Shown: positions 1 through 7,566 of the stretch, in pieces
How the letters are laid out: each line of letters begins with the position of its first letter
Numbering within the stretch: the first letter of the stretch is position 1
NCBI GenBank assembly: GCA_009885905.1
Contig: VFJU01000165.1
Span: 1 to 17,401, forward strand
Length of the DNA: 17,401 nt
Source: Verrucomicrobiota bacterium
GTDB taxonomy: Bacteria > Verrucomicrobiota > Verrucomicrobiia > Verrucomicrobiales > Akkermansiaceae
Reading direction: 5' to 3'
Notes under the pieces: generated by a model
What the model saw: the letters and a program-made list of their open reading frames with translations, nothing else
Databases searched by the model: none
What the model was told of the DNA's origin: nothing
Program-made: the position numbers and the translations under genes

Positions 1-34
1 ACGAAATATTCAAGTCGACTATTTAATCGATAGA

Positions 35-547
35 TTAGTGGGAGTGATCTGTCTTATTTTCGATCACGGCTAAAGTGGAGGATGTTTTGTTGAGCCCTGG
101 AATCACGCGGCGCACCAGTTTAATCAACCCGGATTCTGTCGCGCTGACGTCTTCCTCACCTTTACGAAGTGCTTGCTCCCATGCCGCGGCGAATCCGGGT
201 GCTTGTTCTCGCATTTGTCTGATGGCAATATCTTGAACTTGCAAAAGACGCTGTTCGGCTCGTCCGGGCTTCTGCTGGAGCGCGGCAAAATTGATACGAA
301 GTATCTCATTTTGTTTGCGCAGAGATTCTAACTCATTGAGCAAGCTGTCCGTACCGCTGGCGGTGACTTTTAGTTGGGTGCTGAGGTGATTCTGAAGATT
401 TTTCTGTTCACCTTCGACGCGTTTTAATTCGCGAGCAAGATTGCGCCGTGCCGAGAAACCAGATTTCCAGATAAAAAAGGTGATCAAGAGTCCCAGCAAG
501 AGTCCCCATACGAAAGAGTTTTTGAGAGCTTCAGTAAGTAAGTCCAT
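35..547 (-). CDS. Membrane-anchored coiled-coil protein of unknown function
   Basis: The 170-residue product has one hydrophobic segment near the N-terminus (about residues 11-27, WGLLLGLLITFFIW) followed at once by basic residues (ARRNLAREL), so the bulk should lie on the cytoplasmic side. Residues about 34-95 are rich in E, K, L and Q with heptad-like spacing and are probably a coiled coil. The C-terminal third is mixed and polar. I do not recognise a family. Single-helix coiled-coil proteins of this shape include YhcB/DUF1043-like and divisome accessory proteins, but I see no specific motif that would assign it. The ATG at 545-547 is preceded by TTTTTCACTCCT, with no Shine-Dalgarno match. 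It is transcribed divergently from the LOG gene. The stop codon lies inside a small 5-bp inverted repeat (24-37). Confidence 0.75.
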   Translation of the reverse strand: MDLLTEALKNSFVWGLLLGLLITFFIWKSGFSARRNLARELKRVEGEQKNLQNHLSTQLKVTASGTDSLLNELESLRKQNEILRINFAALQQKPGRAEQRLLQVQDIAIRQMREQAPGFAAAWEQALRKGEEDVSATESGLIKLVRRVIPGLNKTSSTLAVIENKTDHSH

Positions 548-770
548 AGGAGTGAAAAATCAGCTAGATAATTGGTGACAGCGAAGAATCAGCTTGTTTG
601 CTAGGCGCACCATGAATGCATGTGAAACATCGAGCACCGTGTTGGCAGGGTTGGATTGCATTACAAGAATGAAATTGTGTCAGTACAGTAAGGTAGGTTG
701 ATGACAAATCAAAACTTATTGAGTGGATATGTGACCCTTTCGCAGTATGATAGTTTTATTAATTACAACT
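548..770. other. Divergent intergenic region with a possible 33-codon minus-strand ORF
   Basis: This 223-base gap separates two divergent genes and should hold promoters for both. On the minus strand an ATG at 661-659 opens 33 codons (MQSNPANTVL...) ending with TGA at 560-562, 12 bases before the coiled-coil gene. It could be a small upstream gene or leader, or chance. On the plus strand a TATGAT hexamer (746-751) resembles a -10 box, but no good -35 lies 16-18 bases before it. If it is real, the upstream ATG at 747 sits inside the promoter and the LOG gene must start at 771. No terminator or structured RNA is evident. Confidence 0.3.
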
Positions 771-1844
771 ATGTCCAAAGTTCGTCTTGCTGGTACTGTT
801 CTCGGAGAAACTGATCCAAATCGTGAAGTTCGTGCCCATCTGCTTTACTGTCTATTCAGATCTGGCTGGGATATTTATAATTCGAATGGTGATCAACGTA
901 TTTCACTCTCGAACATCGAGCGTAAAATCATCGAAGCCGATGCCTTTGTTTTCACTCCCGGGGCGACCCTTGAGGATTATTTTAAGGCTGTGTCAGTGTT
1001 CGTCGGTTACCAAACGCTCGATGCGAATCTCGCGGCAAAACCCACGGTATTACTCAACAGCGACGGGTCATGGGATCGTTTGTTGGCGCTTCTTTCCCAT
1101 CTCTATGATCTCGGCACAGTGGCCCAGGACTGTGGTGACTATCTGCGGCTCGCTGTGACGCCAGAGGAAGTCATCGACCTCTTGGAAGCTACGCGCCGCC
1201 GAGGTATTCCGAGCGTTGGTCGCGAGAAAATAGGTGCGTCTTCCGATGGATCCTACGAGACACCTCTGCCAACCAATCACGAGGGAAACGTGTGTGTCTT
1301 TTGCTCGGCCTCGATAGAGGAACCCGGTTATCTGAGTGATGGGTACGAGTTCGGAAAACAACTTGCGGAGAATCGGTTAGGCTGCGTATCGGGTGCTGGA
1401 AGTTCAGGCATCATGGGTCAGGTCGTCCGCGGCTCGGTGGAAGCGGGTGGGTGGACGGGTGGATCTAACGTTCCACACATCATCGAACTGGAAGGCCTGC
1501 CGTCCGGCCTATCGAGTTTTTGGCTTAGACCAGACATTTACACACGTATGGAGGTCATGATTCAACACTCGGATGCATTTGTCATTTTTCCCGGAGGGGC
1601 GGGAACCGTGCAAGAGATGCTCGCGCTGATGATTTTCAAACAACAAAGGCACCCGTCAATCACCAACAAGCCAGTGGTTATTTTCAACCGCAGAGACAAA
1701 AATGGCAGGGCATTCTGGACGCCTTTGATTGAAATGCTCGGGACTTTTTGCCACAGTGACGAGTTTGTTGTGGTCGATGAACTTGCGGAATTGCTGCCCA
1801 CACTGCAAAATTTGCGGATCGCCGCCACGACCGTTACCGTATAG
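771..1844 (+). CDS. Two-domain LOG-family protein (lysine decarboxylase-like Rossmann fold)
   Basis: LOG-type enzymes cleave the ribose phosphate from N6-substituted adenosine monophosphate or related nucleotides. In this 357-residue product the C-terminal half (about 172-345) carries the family signature: SGAGSSGIMG at 207-216 and PGGAGTVQEM at 274-283, the PGGxGTxxE nucleotide-binding and catalytic motif. The N-terminal half (1-140) is a second, diverged copy. ADAFVFTPGATLEDY (56-70) aligns with SDAFVIFPGGAGTVQE (267-282), and KPTVLLN (90-96) with KPVVIFN (300-306). The first copy has lost the GGxGT core, so it is probably structural or regulatory. An ATG at 747 would add eight hydrophobic residues; 771 is preferred because MSKVRLAG then forms the first Rossmann strand, parallel to NVCVFCSA in the second copy. 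The substrate is not known. Confidence 0.85.
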   Translation: MSKVRLAGTVLGETDPNREVRAHLLYCLFRSGWDIYNSNGDQRISLSNIERKIIEADAFVFTPGATLEDYFKAVSVFVGYQTLDANLAAKPTVLLNSDGSWDRLLALLSHLYDLGTVAQDCGDYLRLAVTPEEVIDLLEATRRRGIPSVGREKIGASSDGSYETPLPTNHEGNVCVFCSASIEEPGYLSDGYEFGKQLAENRLGCVSGAGSSGIMGQVVRGSVEAGGWTGGSNVPHIIELEGLPSGLSSFWLRPDIYTRMEVMIQHSDAFVIFPGGAGTVQEMLALMIFKQQRHPSITNKPVVIFNRRDKNGRAFWTPLIEMLGTFCHSDEFVVVDELAELLPTLQNLRIAATTVTV

Positions 1845-1905
1845 TGTCTGAGCGTTCATTTCTGTGGCTTGCCAGTCGGGCGATTTACGCATTAGTTTTT
1901 GCACA

Positions 1906-2760
1906 GTGAAAGTTGGAATTTTTGTTAACCCACACAAGGCGGGCTCGCTGGAGACGCTTCATGCACTTCGATCTGCGCTGCATGTCAGAGGTTGTACCGT
2001 CGTGTTAGATCAGGAAACTGCGGAATTGGCGGAGGAATCGGGTGGTGTTGCTGCGGCGAAATTTTCTGATCTGGTCGACATCGCGGCTGTAATCGGCGGA
2101 GACGGCACGATGCTTCATGCGCTTTCTCGCCTCGGTAATTTTGAAAAACCCGTGGCGGGGATTAACATAGGGCATCTCGGATTCCTAACAAGTTGCAAGG
2201 ATGACGAGCTCGATATCTTTGCTATGGCCATCGCAGAAGGTAGTTTTTCGACCAGTGTCCGCACTTTACTTGAGGCAGTCGTTCATCGTCGCGGTCATGA
2301 CCCCGAATTTTTCATCGCACTAAATGAGGTCACGCTCGCTCGCGGTGACACTGGTCGCTTGGTCTCGCTCAGTGCTCGGGTCGATGGTGAGCTACTCAAC
2401 GACTACCGAGCGGACGGTCTCATTGTCGCGACCCCTACCGGCTCCACCGCATACTCGCTGTCTGCCGGTGGGCCACTTATTGCGCCAAACGCGGAAGTTT
2501 TTGTTATCACTCCCATTTGTCCGCACAGCTTAGGCCAGCGTTCCTTGGTATTATCTAACAATGTAATGATCGAGCTGTCGTCGGAAGACCGCGACTGTAT
2601 CCCCATGCTTTTTACCGTCGACGGTAGGGATAGCATACGGATCGAATCTGGAGACTTTGTTGAAATTAGAAAATCTGCCAGCTCATTTCATCTCCTCCGG
2701 CTGGAGGGGCAATCGTTCTATCAGTCGTTGCGACAGAAGTTGCATTGGCAGGGAGTTTAA
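1906..2760 (+). CDS. nadK: NAD kinase
   Basis: NAD kinase phosphorylates NAD to NADP in the cytoplasm with ATP or polyphosphate, and is the sole route to NADP. The product from GTG 1906 is 284 residues, normal for the family. The conserved marks are all present: N-terminal MKVGIFVNPHK, the GGDGTML motif at 64-70 with its catalytic Asp, NIGHLGFLT at 87-95, the NE pair at 140-141, the glycine-rich block DGLIVATPTGSTAYS (170-184) followed by AGGP, ITPICPHSL at 201-209, and TVDGRD near 237-242. The reading frame stays open upstream to a GTG at 1864, but the family normally begins at the first strand, so the GTG at 1906 is chosen. There is no Shine-Dalgarno. It lies 61 bases after the LOG gene in the same direction. 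Confidence 0.95.
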   Translation: MKVGIFVNPHKAGSLETLHALRSALHVRGCTVVLDQETAELAEESGGVAAAKFSDLVDIAAVIGGDGTMLHALSRLGNFEKPVAGINIGHLGFLTSCKDDELDIFAMAIAEGSFSTSVRTLLEAVVHRRGHDPEFFIALNEVTLARGDTGRLVSLSARVDGELLNDYRADGLIVATPTGSTAYSLSAGGPLIAPNAEVFVITPICPHSLGQRSLVLSNNVMIELSSEDRDCIPMLFTVDGRDSIRIESGDFVEIRKSASSFHLLRLEGQSFYQSLRQKLHWQGV

Positions 2761-2787
2761 ATTTAACTAATAAAAATTATAGCACAC

Positions 2788-4068
2788 ATGAAATCACTAT
2801 TTTGGATATTTTTGTTAAGTGGTGTTGCGTCTGGCGACATCACCGCTCCTCCATTTAATCCGACACCTCTCCGCCCCTCGGGGGTGTCGTCCCCGCCCGC
2901 TGATTTTGAGCTCCCTGTCGTTCTAACCGCAAGCAATCTGCTTGGTACTGAAGTGGTGGGACCAGCGCACCGTGTGCGTGAAAGCGTTCCGACCGATGGA
3001 TTCATGGCGCATTTCACCATCGATTCAGATTACGGAGTGATCGAGTGCGTGGGAACTTCACAGGCGTTAAGTCGAATCCGCGAACTACAGGCGATTAAAA
3101 AACTGGTAGAGTTGAGTAAAAGTGACCTTTTTGCCGAGGGGGTCAAACGCTCGGTGGAGCAGCCCATTGCTGCGGTGAAAAACATCGTGAAAGACCCAGC
3201 AGGATCGATCAAAGCGGTGCCTAGAACAGTCGGTCATTTTTTTCAGAAGGTCGGACAAGCGGTGGGATCTGCCGCTTCTAACATTAAGGAGCGCATTGAC
3301 AATGGCGACGACAAGAACATGGGAGTTGGCATCGGTAATGCGACCAAGAGCATCATTGGCTTTGATGCTGCGAAGTTAGAGTGTGCCAAGCAACTCGGTG
3401 TGGATCCCTACACGGACAACGAGCGACTCCAACAGGAGATCGAAAAAGTCTCGTGGGTTTTCTTTTCCGGAGGACTACCTTTGCGTATAGGTACTGCTGT
3501 GGTTTCTGGTGGTGCTTCGGTTGCCCTTACTGCGACCAAGGTGGTCGGACTACCTCAAGAAATTTATGCGCTGACACCTAACGAACTCGCGTTGAAAAAC
3601 CAACAAGCGATGGACGTAATGGGTGTTTCTAACGAGGTGTCGAGCCGATTTCTTGCGAGCGAAGCTCTCTCCATCACCCTGCGGTGTTCAATGATCCGCT
3701 CGCTACAAGCCATGGGCAGTTTGAGAGGGAGTGCTGCGGTGATTGAGGTTGCCGCAAATTGCGAAAACCGCAGGCAAGCTGAATTTCTCGACCAGGCGGT
3801 CGCATTGCTTGCGCGGCAACAAGTCGCTGGCCGGTCGACCTACACCTCACTGGAATTCTTCGGTCGCCTGCTTTGTGGCGTAGATTCAAGCGGAGGAATC
3901 CAAATTTCAGCACCGGTGGATTATATAAGTTGGACCTCAGAAGTGGCGGGATTTGCCCTACGCGAGGATTTGGTAGGGCGTAAGCCGTCTCTCCTACTCG
4001 CGGGTGGTGCTACCGCCCGCACCCGCACCGAACTGCAGGGGCTTCGTTGGACTGTGACTACCCCATAA
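2788..4068 (+). CDS. Secreted or periplasmic protein of unknown function
   Basis: The 426-residue product starts with a short Sec-type signal peptide (MKSLFWIFLLSGVASG, cleavage probably after ASG at about residue 16), followed by a proline-rich linker (PPFNPTPLRP, to about 40). The remainder has no cysteine pairs or membrane helix that I can name. Features that may help matching: an amphipathic, basic helical stretch (residues 95-170, VGHFFQKVGQAVGSAASNIKE), the motif QLGVDPYTDNERLQQEIEKV at 202-221, then a small-residue-rich stretch (228-255, FSGGLPLRIGTAVVSGG). The conserved look of LGVDPYTDN suggests a defined family of envelope proteins, but I cannot name it. It follows nadK by 27 bases in an A+T-rich gap and may be cotranscribed. 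Confidence 0.8.
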   Translation: MKSLFWIFLLSGVASGDITAPPFNPTPLRPSGVSSPPADFELPVVLTASNLLGTEVVGPAHRVRESVPTDGFMAHFTIDSDYGVIECVGTSQALSRIRELQAIKKLVELSKSDLFAEGVKRSVEQPIAAVKNIVKDPAGSIKAVPRTVGHFFQKVGQAVGSAASNIKERIDNGDDKNMGVGIGNATKSIIGFDAAKLECAKQLGVDPYTDNERLQQEIEKVSWVFFSGGLPLRIGTAVVSGGASVALTATKVVGLPQEIYALTPNELALKNQQAMDVMGVSNEVSSRFLASEALSITLRCSMIRSLQAMGSLRGSAAVIEVAANCENRRQAEFLDQAVALLARQQVAGRSTYTSLEFFGRLLCGVDSSGGIQISAPVDYISWTSEVAGFALREDLVGRKPSLLLAGGATARTRTELQGLRWTVTTP

Positions 4069-4104
4069 ATCTTTGCGATTGGGTGTTGAGTCTAGGGTCG
4101 TATT

Positions 4105-4122
4105 CCGCGAAAACTATCGCGG
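4105..4122 (+). promoter_or_regulatory. Perfect hairpin directly abutting the purD start codon
   Basis: CCGCGA (4105-4110) and TCGCGG (4117-4122) are perfect complements separated by the six-base loop AAACTA, and the purD ATG begins at the next base. In mRNA this 6-bp GC-rich stem would occupy the place of a ribosome binding site. The structure is read directly from the sequence; a role in translational control is inference. Confidence 0.5.
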
Positions 4123-5373
4123 ATGAGAATATTAGTTGTTGGCAAGGGTGGACGCGAACATGCGTTGGTGAAGGCATTAGCGGAGTCTCCGAGCCAACCT
4201 GAGTTGTTTTGTTTCCCTGGTAGCGATGCCATTTTCGAAACTGCGAAATCGGTCGAAGCAGATGGGCTAGAATCGTTAGTCGCTTGGATGACGGCGAATT
4301 CCATCGACCTCTGTGTGGCTGGAGAAGAGAGCTACTTGGTAAAAGGGGATGGCTTGGCAAACCTTTGTGAGAAAAATAACATTCCTTGCTGGGGACCTCC
4401 AAAGGAATCGGCGCAACTCGAAGCGAGCAAGGAATTCGCCAAAGATTTCTTGGTTCGAAATCACATCCCCACGCCACGTGCCACCGCTACGGAAAATCTA
4501 GCAGAAGCGTTGGCGGCAATTTCAGGAAAATTCCCGACCGTTTTAAAGTTCGATGGACTCGCTGCAGGAAAAGGGGTCGCGGTATGTGTGGATGAATCCT
4601 CTTCGTTAGATTTTCTCAACGAGGTTTTTACCCATCGCCGTTTTGGTCCTGGGCGCGTCCTTGTCGAGCAGTGCCTCACCGGTCCTGAGGTGTCGATCTT
4701 CGCGGCAATCGTCGATGATCAGTATCTTATTTTCACTCCTGCACGCGACTACAAGCGAGCCAATGATGGAGACCTTGGTTCCAACACTGGCGGCATGGGG
4801 GCGGTAGCCAGTCGTAGATTGATCTCACCAGAAATGCTCGATCAGATTGAAAAAGAGATTGTCAGACCAACTGTCAGTGGGCTCCGCAGCGAGGGTTTGG
4901 CGTATCGAGGATTTCTCTACTTCGGTATCATGCTCACACCGACGGGTCCACAGGTGATCGAGTACAACTGCCGTTTTGGTGACCCAGAATGCCAAGCGGT
5001 GATGCCATTACTTGCTGGAGACCTAGCAGAATTTTGTTTCGCTGGTGCTAAAGGGGATTTGCGCAACGATTTAATCCAATTCAGCGACGGTTGGAGCGTT
5101 TGCGTGATTCTTGCGTCTGCGGGCTATCCAGAAACTTCTCGCAACGGCGATAAGATTTCGGGACTTGAAAAGATTCATGGGGCAAGAATTTATCATTCAG
5201 GCACCCGTCGATCTGCTACAGGCGAATGGGAGACCAATGGTGGTCGAGTTTTGGCGGTGGTGGCAGGTGGCCCGACTCGTGCTGAAGCGGTAATCCATGC
5301 TCACGAAGCGGCGGATTCTATCTCATTCGAGGGCTTGCAACGACGCCGGGACATCGGCATACTAAATTTTTAA
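4123..5373 (+). CDS. purD: Phosphoribosylamine--glycine ligase (GAR synthetase)
   Basis: PurD joins phosphoribosylamine and glycine using ATP, the second step of de novo purine synthesis, in the cytoplasm. The product is 416 residues, about the usual size. The ATP-grasp architecture is clear: N-terminal VVGKGGREHALVKAL (5-19), LKFDGLAAGKGVAV (141-154) in the ATP-binding subdomain, GPEVSIFA (187-194), ARDYKRANDGDLGSNTGGMG (207-226), and the metal-binding IEYNCRFGDPECQ (279-291). The early substrate loop reads AGEESYLVKGDG (66-77), without the more usual GPE-PL form. The start codon directly follows a perfect hairpin. The gene ends three bases before pyrR, so purine and pyrimidine synthesis are physically linked here. 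Confidence 0.96.
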   Translation: MRILVVGKGGREHALVKALAESPSQPELFCFPGSDAIFETAKSVEADGLESLVAWMTANSIDLCVAGEESYLVKGDGLANLCEKNNIPCWGPPKESAQLEASKEFAKDFLVRNHIPTPRATATENLAEALAAISGKFPTVLKFDGLAAGKGVAVCVDESSSLDFLNEVFTHRRFGPGRVLVEQCLTGPEVSIFAAIVDDQYLIFTPARDYKRANDGDLGSNTGGMGAVASRRLISPEMLDQIEKEIVRPTVSGLRSEGLAYRGFLYFGIMLTPTGPQVIEYNCRFGDPECQAVMPLLAGDLAEFCFAGAKGDLRNDLIQFSDGWSVCVILASAGYPETSRNGDKISGLEKIHGARIYHSGTRRSATGEWETNGGRVLAVVAGGPTRAEAVIHAHEAADSISFEGLQRRRDIGILNF

Positions 5374-5376
5374 AAC

Positions 5377-5910
5377 ATGGAAAAATCTCTAACTGCCCAT
5401 GAACTTGCTTTTGGTGTGGAATGCCTAGCAAGGGCGATTCGTGACAAACACCGCGGCCATCCCATTGCCCTTATTGGCATTCGCAGCCGAGGAGACGAGG
5501 TTGCGGAGCGAATCCTAACAATCCTCTCTGAGGAAGATGACTGGGATTTATCATTCGGTGTACTCGATATTTCGCTCTATCGTGATGATTTCGAGCATCT
5601 TCATACGAATCCCTTGTTGCAAGAAAGTGAAATTGGTTTCCCTGTGGATGGCGCGCACATTATTTTGGTGGACGACGTACTTTTCACCGGTCGCACGATC
5701 CGAGCTGCGCTCGATGCACTTTCGGACTATGGTCGACCCGCTAAGGTCGAACTTGCCGTTCTGATCGATCGCGGGCACCGAGAGATGCCAATTCAGCCAG
5801 ATTATGTTGGTATCGCCCTCGACACCTCCCGCCTTGATCATGTATTGGTTTCTCTTGAAGGGGCAGATGGTCAAGATCTCGTCCAAATCATCCCTAAAAA
5901 AATGCCATGA
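5377..5910 (+). CDS. pyrR: PyrR: pyr operon regulator / uracil phosphoribosyltransferase
   Basis: PyrR proteins bind pyr mRNA in response to UMP and PRPP, and many also have uracil phosphoribosyltransferase activity. The 177-residue product matches the family in length and carries the type I phosphoribosyltransferase PRPP loop ILVDDVLFTGRTIRAAL (96-112), the early IGIRSRGDEVAERI (33-46) and the PyrR-typical LIDRGHREMPIQPDYVG (129-145). The ATG is three bases after the purD stop. Its own stop overlaps the next start (ATGA at 5907-5910). I looked for the PyrR anti-antiterminator RNA consensus known from Bacillus and did not find a credible copy, so regulation may be by another RNA target or by translational repression. 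Confidence 0.93.
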   Translation: MEKSLTAHELAFGVECLARAIRDKHRGHPIALIGIRSRGDEVAERILTILSEEDDWDLSFGVLDISLYRDDFEHLHTNPLLQESEIGFPVDGAHIILVDDVLFTGRTIRAALDALSDYGRPAKVELAVLIDRGHREMPIQPDYVGIALDTSRLDHVLVSLEGADGQDLVQIIPKKMP

Positions 5911-6641
5911 GCCTCCCGCAGCAGCCTAAAAAAACTCCAGAGGAAATCGCAAAGCTTCGCGAGTCCATGGGCATCATTGTCGAGGCGCCGCCGGGAGAGG
6001 AGCTCGCACTGGAAACACCAAGTGCGGACATCTCAAACGTACCCATGAAGCCCGCGCCCAAGGCTCGAAAATCTACCAAGAAGAAGGGCTCTGATGTGTT
6101 AGTTGATGGAGCTGTAGAAGAAACGAAAAAACCAAGAGTTTCAGAACGTACTTCTCAGCCAAGAAAAACTAACAAAAATAAGATTTCTGAGCCCGAACCT
6201 GAGCCCGAAGAATCTACTCTAAAGCTTGTGCGCTCGTTGCGTAAATCCGAGCAGGGACCATCAACGTCCACGGGTTCTTCACAAACCGGTTCTAATTTTT
6301 CGGTGTTCCGTCACAGCGAGGATGAAGTCCGCGAAATTCGCCGAATGGAAGCGTTCATGAGTCGGCCGCAGGGTGAATACCTTCTACCATTGGCTGCTCG
6401 TCGGACTCATCTGGTTTTAGGTTATATTTTTGCCATCGTGGCGGGGATTGGAATTTTCTGTTACGATTTGAAAATTTATTACACCGCTCCACTCGTCGTA
6501 TTTGCTTTGTTGATCGCTGGTTATATTTACCGCAAGAAACCACTTTCCATGCATCATGCGGCGTTCATTGGGGTGATCGCGCTTTTTGTCGCTATTTTTG
6601 GAGCCCTGCATTACTTCCCCATTCTTCGCTATGGCACGTAA
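5907..6641 (+). CDS. Three-helix membrane protein with long disordered N-terminus, inside pyr cluster
   Basis: I do not recognise this 244-residue protein. Residues 1-135 look disordered: rich in K, E, P and S, with an EPEPEPEE run (95-102) and basic patches (52-60, 86-92). A short charged helix (138-150, EDEVREIRRMEAF) follows. The C-terminus has three hydrophobic helices at about 169-186, 191-208 and 217-237, joined by very short loops. The ATG overlaps the pyrR stop by four bases, and its 3' end overlaps pyrB by 11 bases, so it is almost certainly cotranslated with the two pyrimidine genes. Whether it acts in uracil or aspartate transport, scaffolds the enzymes, or is an unrelated passenger cannot be told from sequence; three helices is too few for a usual transporter monomer. 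Confidence 0.85.
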   Translation: MSLPQQPKKTPEEIAKLRESMGIIVEAPPGEELALETPSADISNVPMKPAPKARKSTKKKGSDVLVDGAVEETKKPRVSERTSQPRKTNKNKISEPEPEPEESTLKLVRSLRKSEQGPSTSTGSSQTGSNFSVFRHSEDEVREIRRMEAFMSRPQGEYLLPLAARRTHLVLGYIFAIVAGIGIFCYDLKIYYTAPLVVFALLIAGYIYRKKPLSMHHAAFIGVIALFVAIFGALHYFPILRYGT

Positions 6642-7566
6642 AGATCTGCTCGATATCGCATCTCTTGAGCGAGAGGAAATCGAGTGTCTTCTCGATCAGT
6701 CCATTCCTTTTAAGGAACTATTCACTCGTTCGGTGAAAAAAGTTCCTGCCCTCAAAGGCAAGTCGGTATTGATGCTTTTCTACGAACCAAGCACACGTAC
6801 TCATTCTTCTTTCGAGGTCGCGGCCAAACGTCTCTCTGCCGATGTAACAAATTTCGACGTCGCGCAGTCTTCTATTTCTAAAGGTGAATCCGTTAGAGAA
6901 ACCGTCGAAACGCTTCAAGCGATGCGTACGGATTATATCATCGTGCGTCATGGTCGCTCGGGGCTCCCTGGGATGATTGCCCGACAAACGAAAGCTTCCG
7001 TCATCAACGCTGGTGATGGTGCACACGCTCATCCCACTCAGGCTTTGTTAGATGCTTTTACGATCAGAGAGAAATTTCCCGAGACGACCGGAAAGAAAGT
7101 TCTTATTATCGGTGATATTCTTCACTCACGCGTTGCTCGTTCGACCAGTATGATTTTAAAGAAGCTCGGTGTCGACGTCGCTTACCTCGGTCCCGGTTCG
7201 CTCGTTCCAAAAAATGGTCCGGAGAATATCCGCCGCTTCACTGACTACAAAGAAGCCATGGCCTGGTCGCCTGACGTGATCTATCTGTTGCGTGTCCAGA
7301 TGGAGCGGCAAGACGCCCAGTATTTTCCGAGTTTGCGTGAGTATCACAAACTTTACGGGATCAACGACGCCCGCCTCGAGGAGATCCGCAAGCGAGGCCT
7401 ATACCTGATGCACCCTGGTCCGGTGAATCGCGGGGTGGAGCTTTGTGATGCCGTCATGGACTACGAGCGCAGCCTCATCAATGACCAGGTCGAAAACGGA
7501 ATCGCTGTGAGAATGGCGGTTCTTTACTGGCTGAAACCAGGAAGCGAAAATCCAGATATCATTTAG
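6631..7566 (+). CDS. pyrB: Aspartate carbamoyltransferase catalytic subunit
   Basis: PyrB condenses carbamoyl phosphate with aspartate to carbamoyl aspartate, the committed step of pyrimidine synthesis. The 311-residue product carries every key motif: YEPSTRTHSSFE (51-62) for carbamoyl phosphate, SISKGES (81-87) with the mobile active-site lysine, HPTQALLDAF (134-143), GDILHSRVARS (161-171), LLRVQMER (219-226) and MHPGPVNRGVEL (260-271). The open frame extends upstream to a TTG at 6586, but those 15 residues lie over the last helix of the preceding gene and are not PyrB-like, so the ATG at 6631 is chosen, giving an 11-base overlap. No pyrI is adjacent, which is expected for PyrR-regulated trimeric enzymes. 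Confidence 0.96.
   Translation: MARKDLLDIASLEREEIECLLDQSIPFKELFTRSVKKVPALKGKSVLMLFYEPSTRTHSSFEVAAKRLSADVTNFDVAQSSISKGESVRETVETLQAMRTDYIIVRHGRSGLPGMIARQTKASVINAGDGAHAHPTQALLDAFTIREKFPETTGKKVLIIGDILHSRVARSTSMILKKLGVDVAYLGPGSLVPKNGPENIRRFTDYKEAMAWSPDVIYLLRVQMERQDAQYFPSLREYHKLYGINDARLEEIRKRGLYLMHPGPVNRGVELCDAVMDYERSLINDQVENGIAVRMAVLYWLKPGSENPDII

Noticed and set aside
4058..4477. Minus-strand open frame over the purD start
   Set aside because: It overlaps conserved purD codons; low-complexity, Ser/Pro-rich translation typical of antisense frames.
5551..5886. Minus-strand open frame opposite pyrR
   Set aside because: It is fully antisense to an intact PyrR with all motifs, so a shadow frame.
6671..6676. 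GAGAGG inside early pyrB codons, recalling the PyrR RNA-binding loop
   Set aside because: The flanking bases do not fit the ARUCCNGNGAGGYU consensus, and it lies inside coding sequence without a terminator partner.
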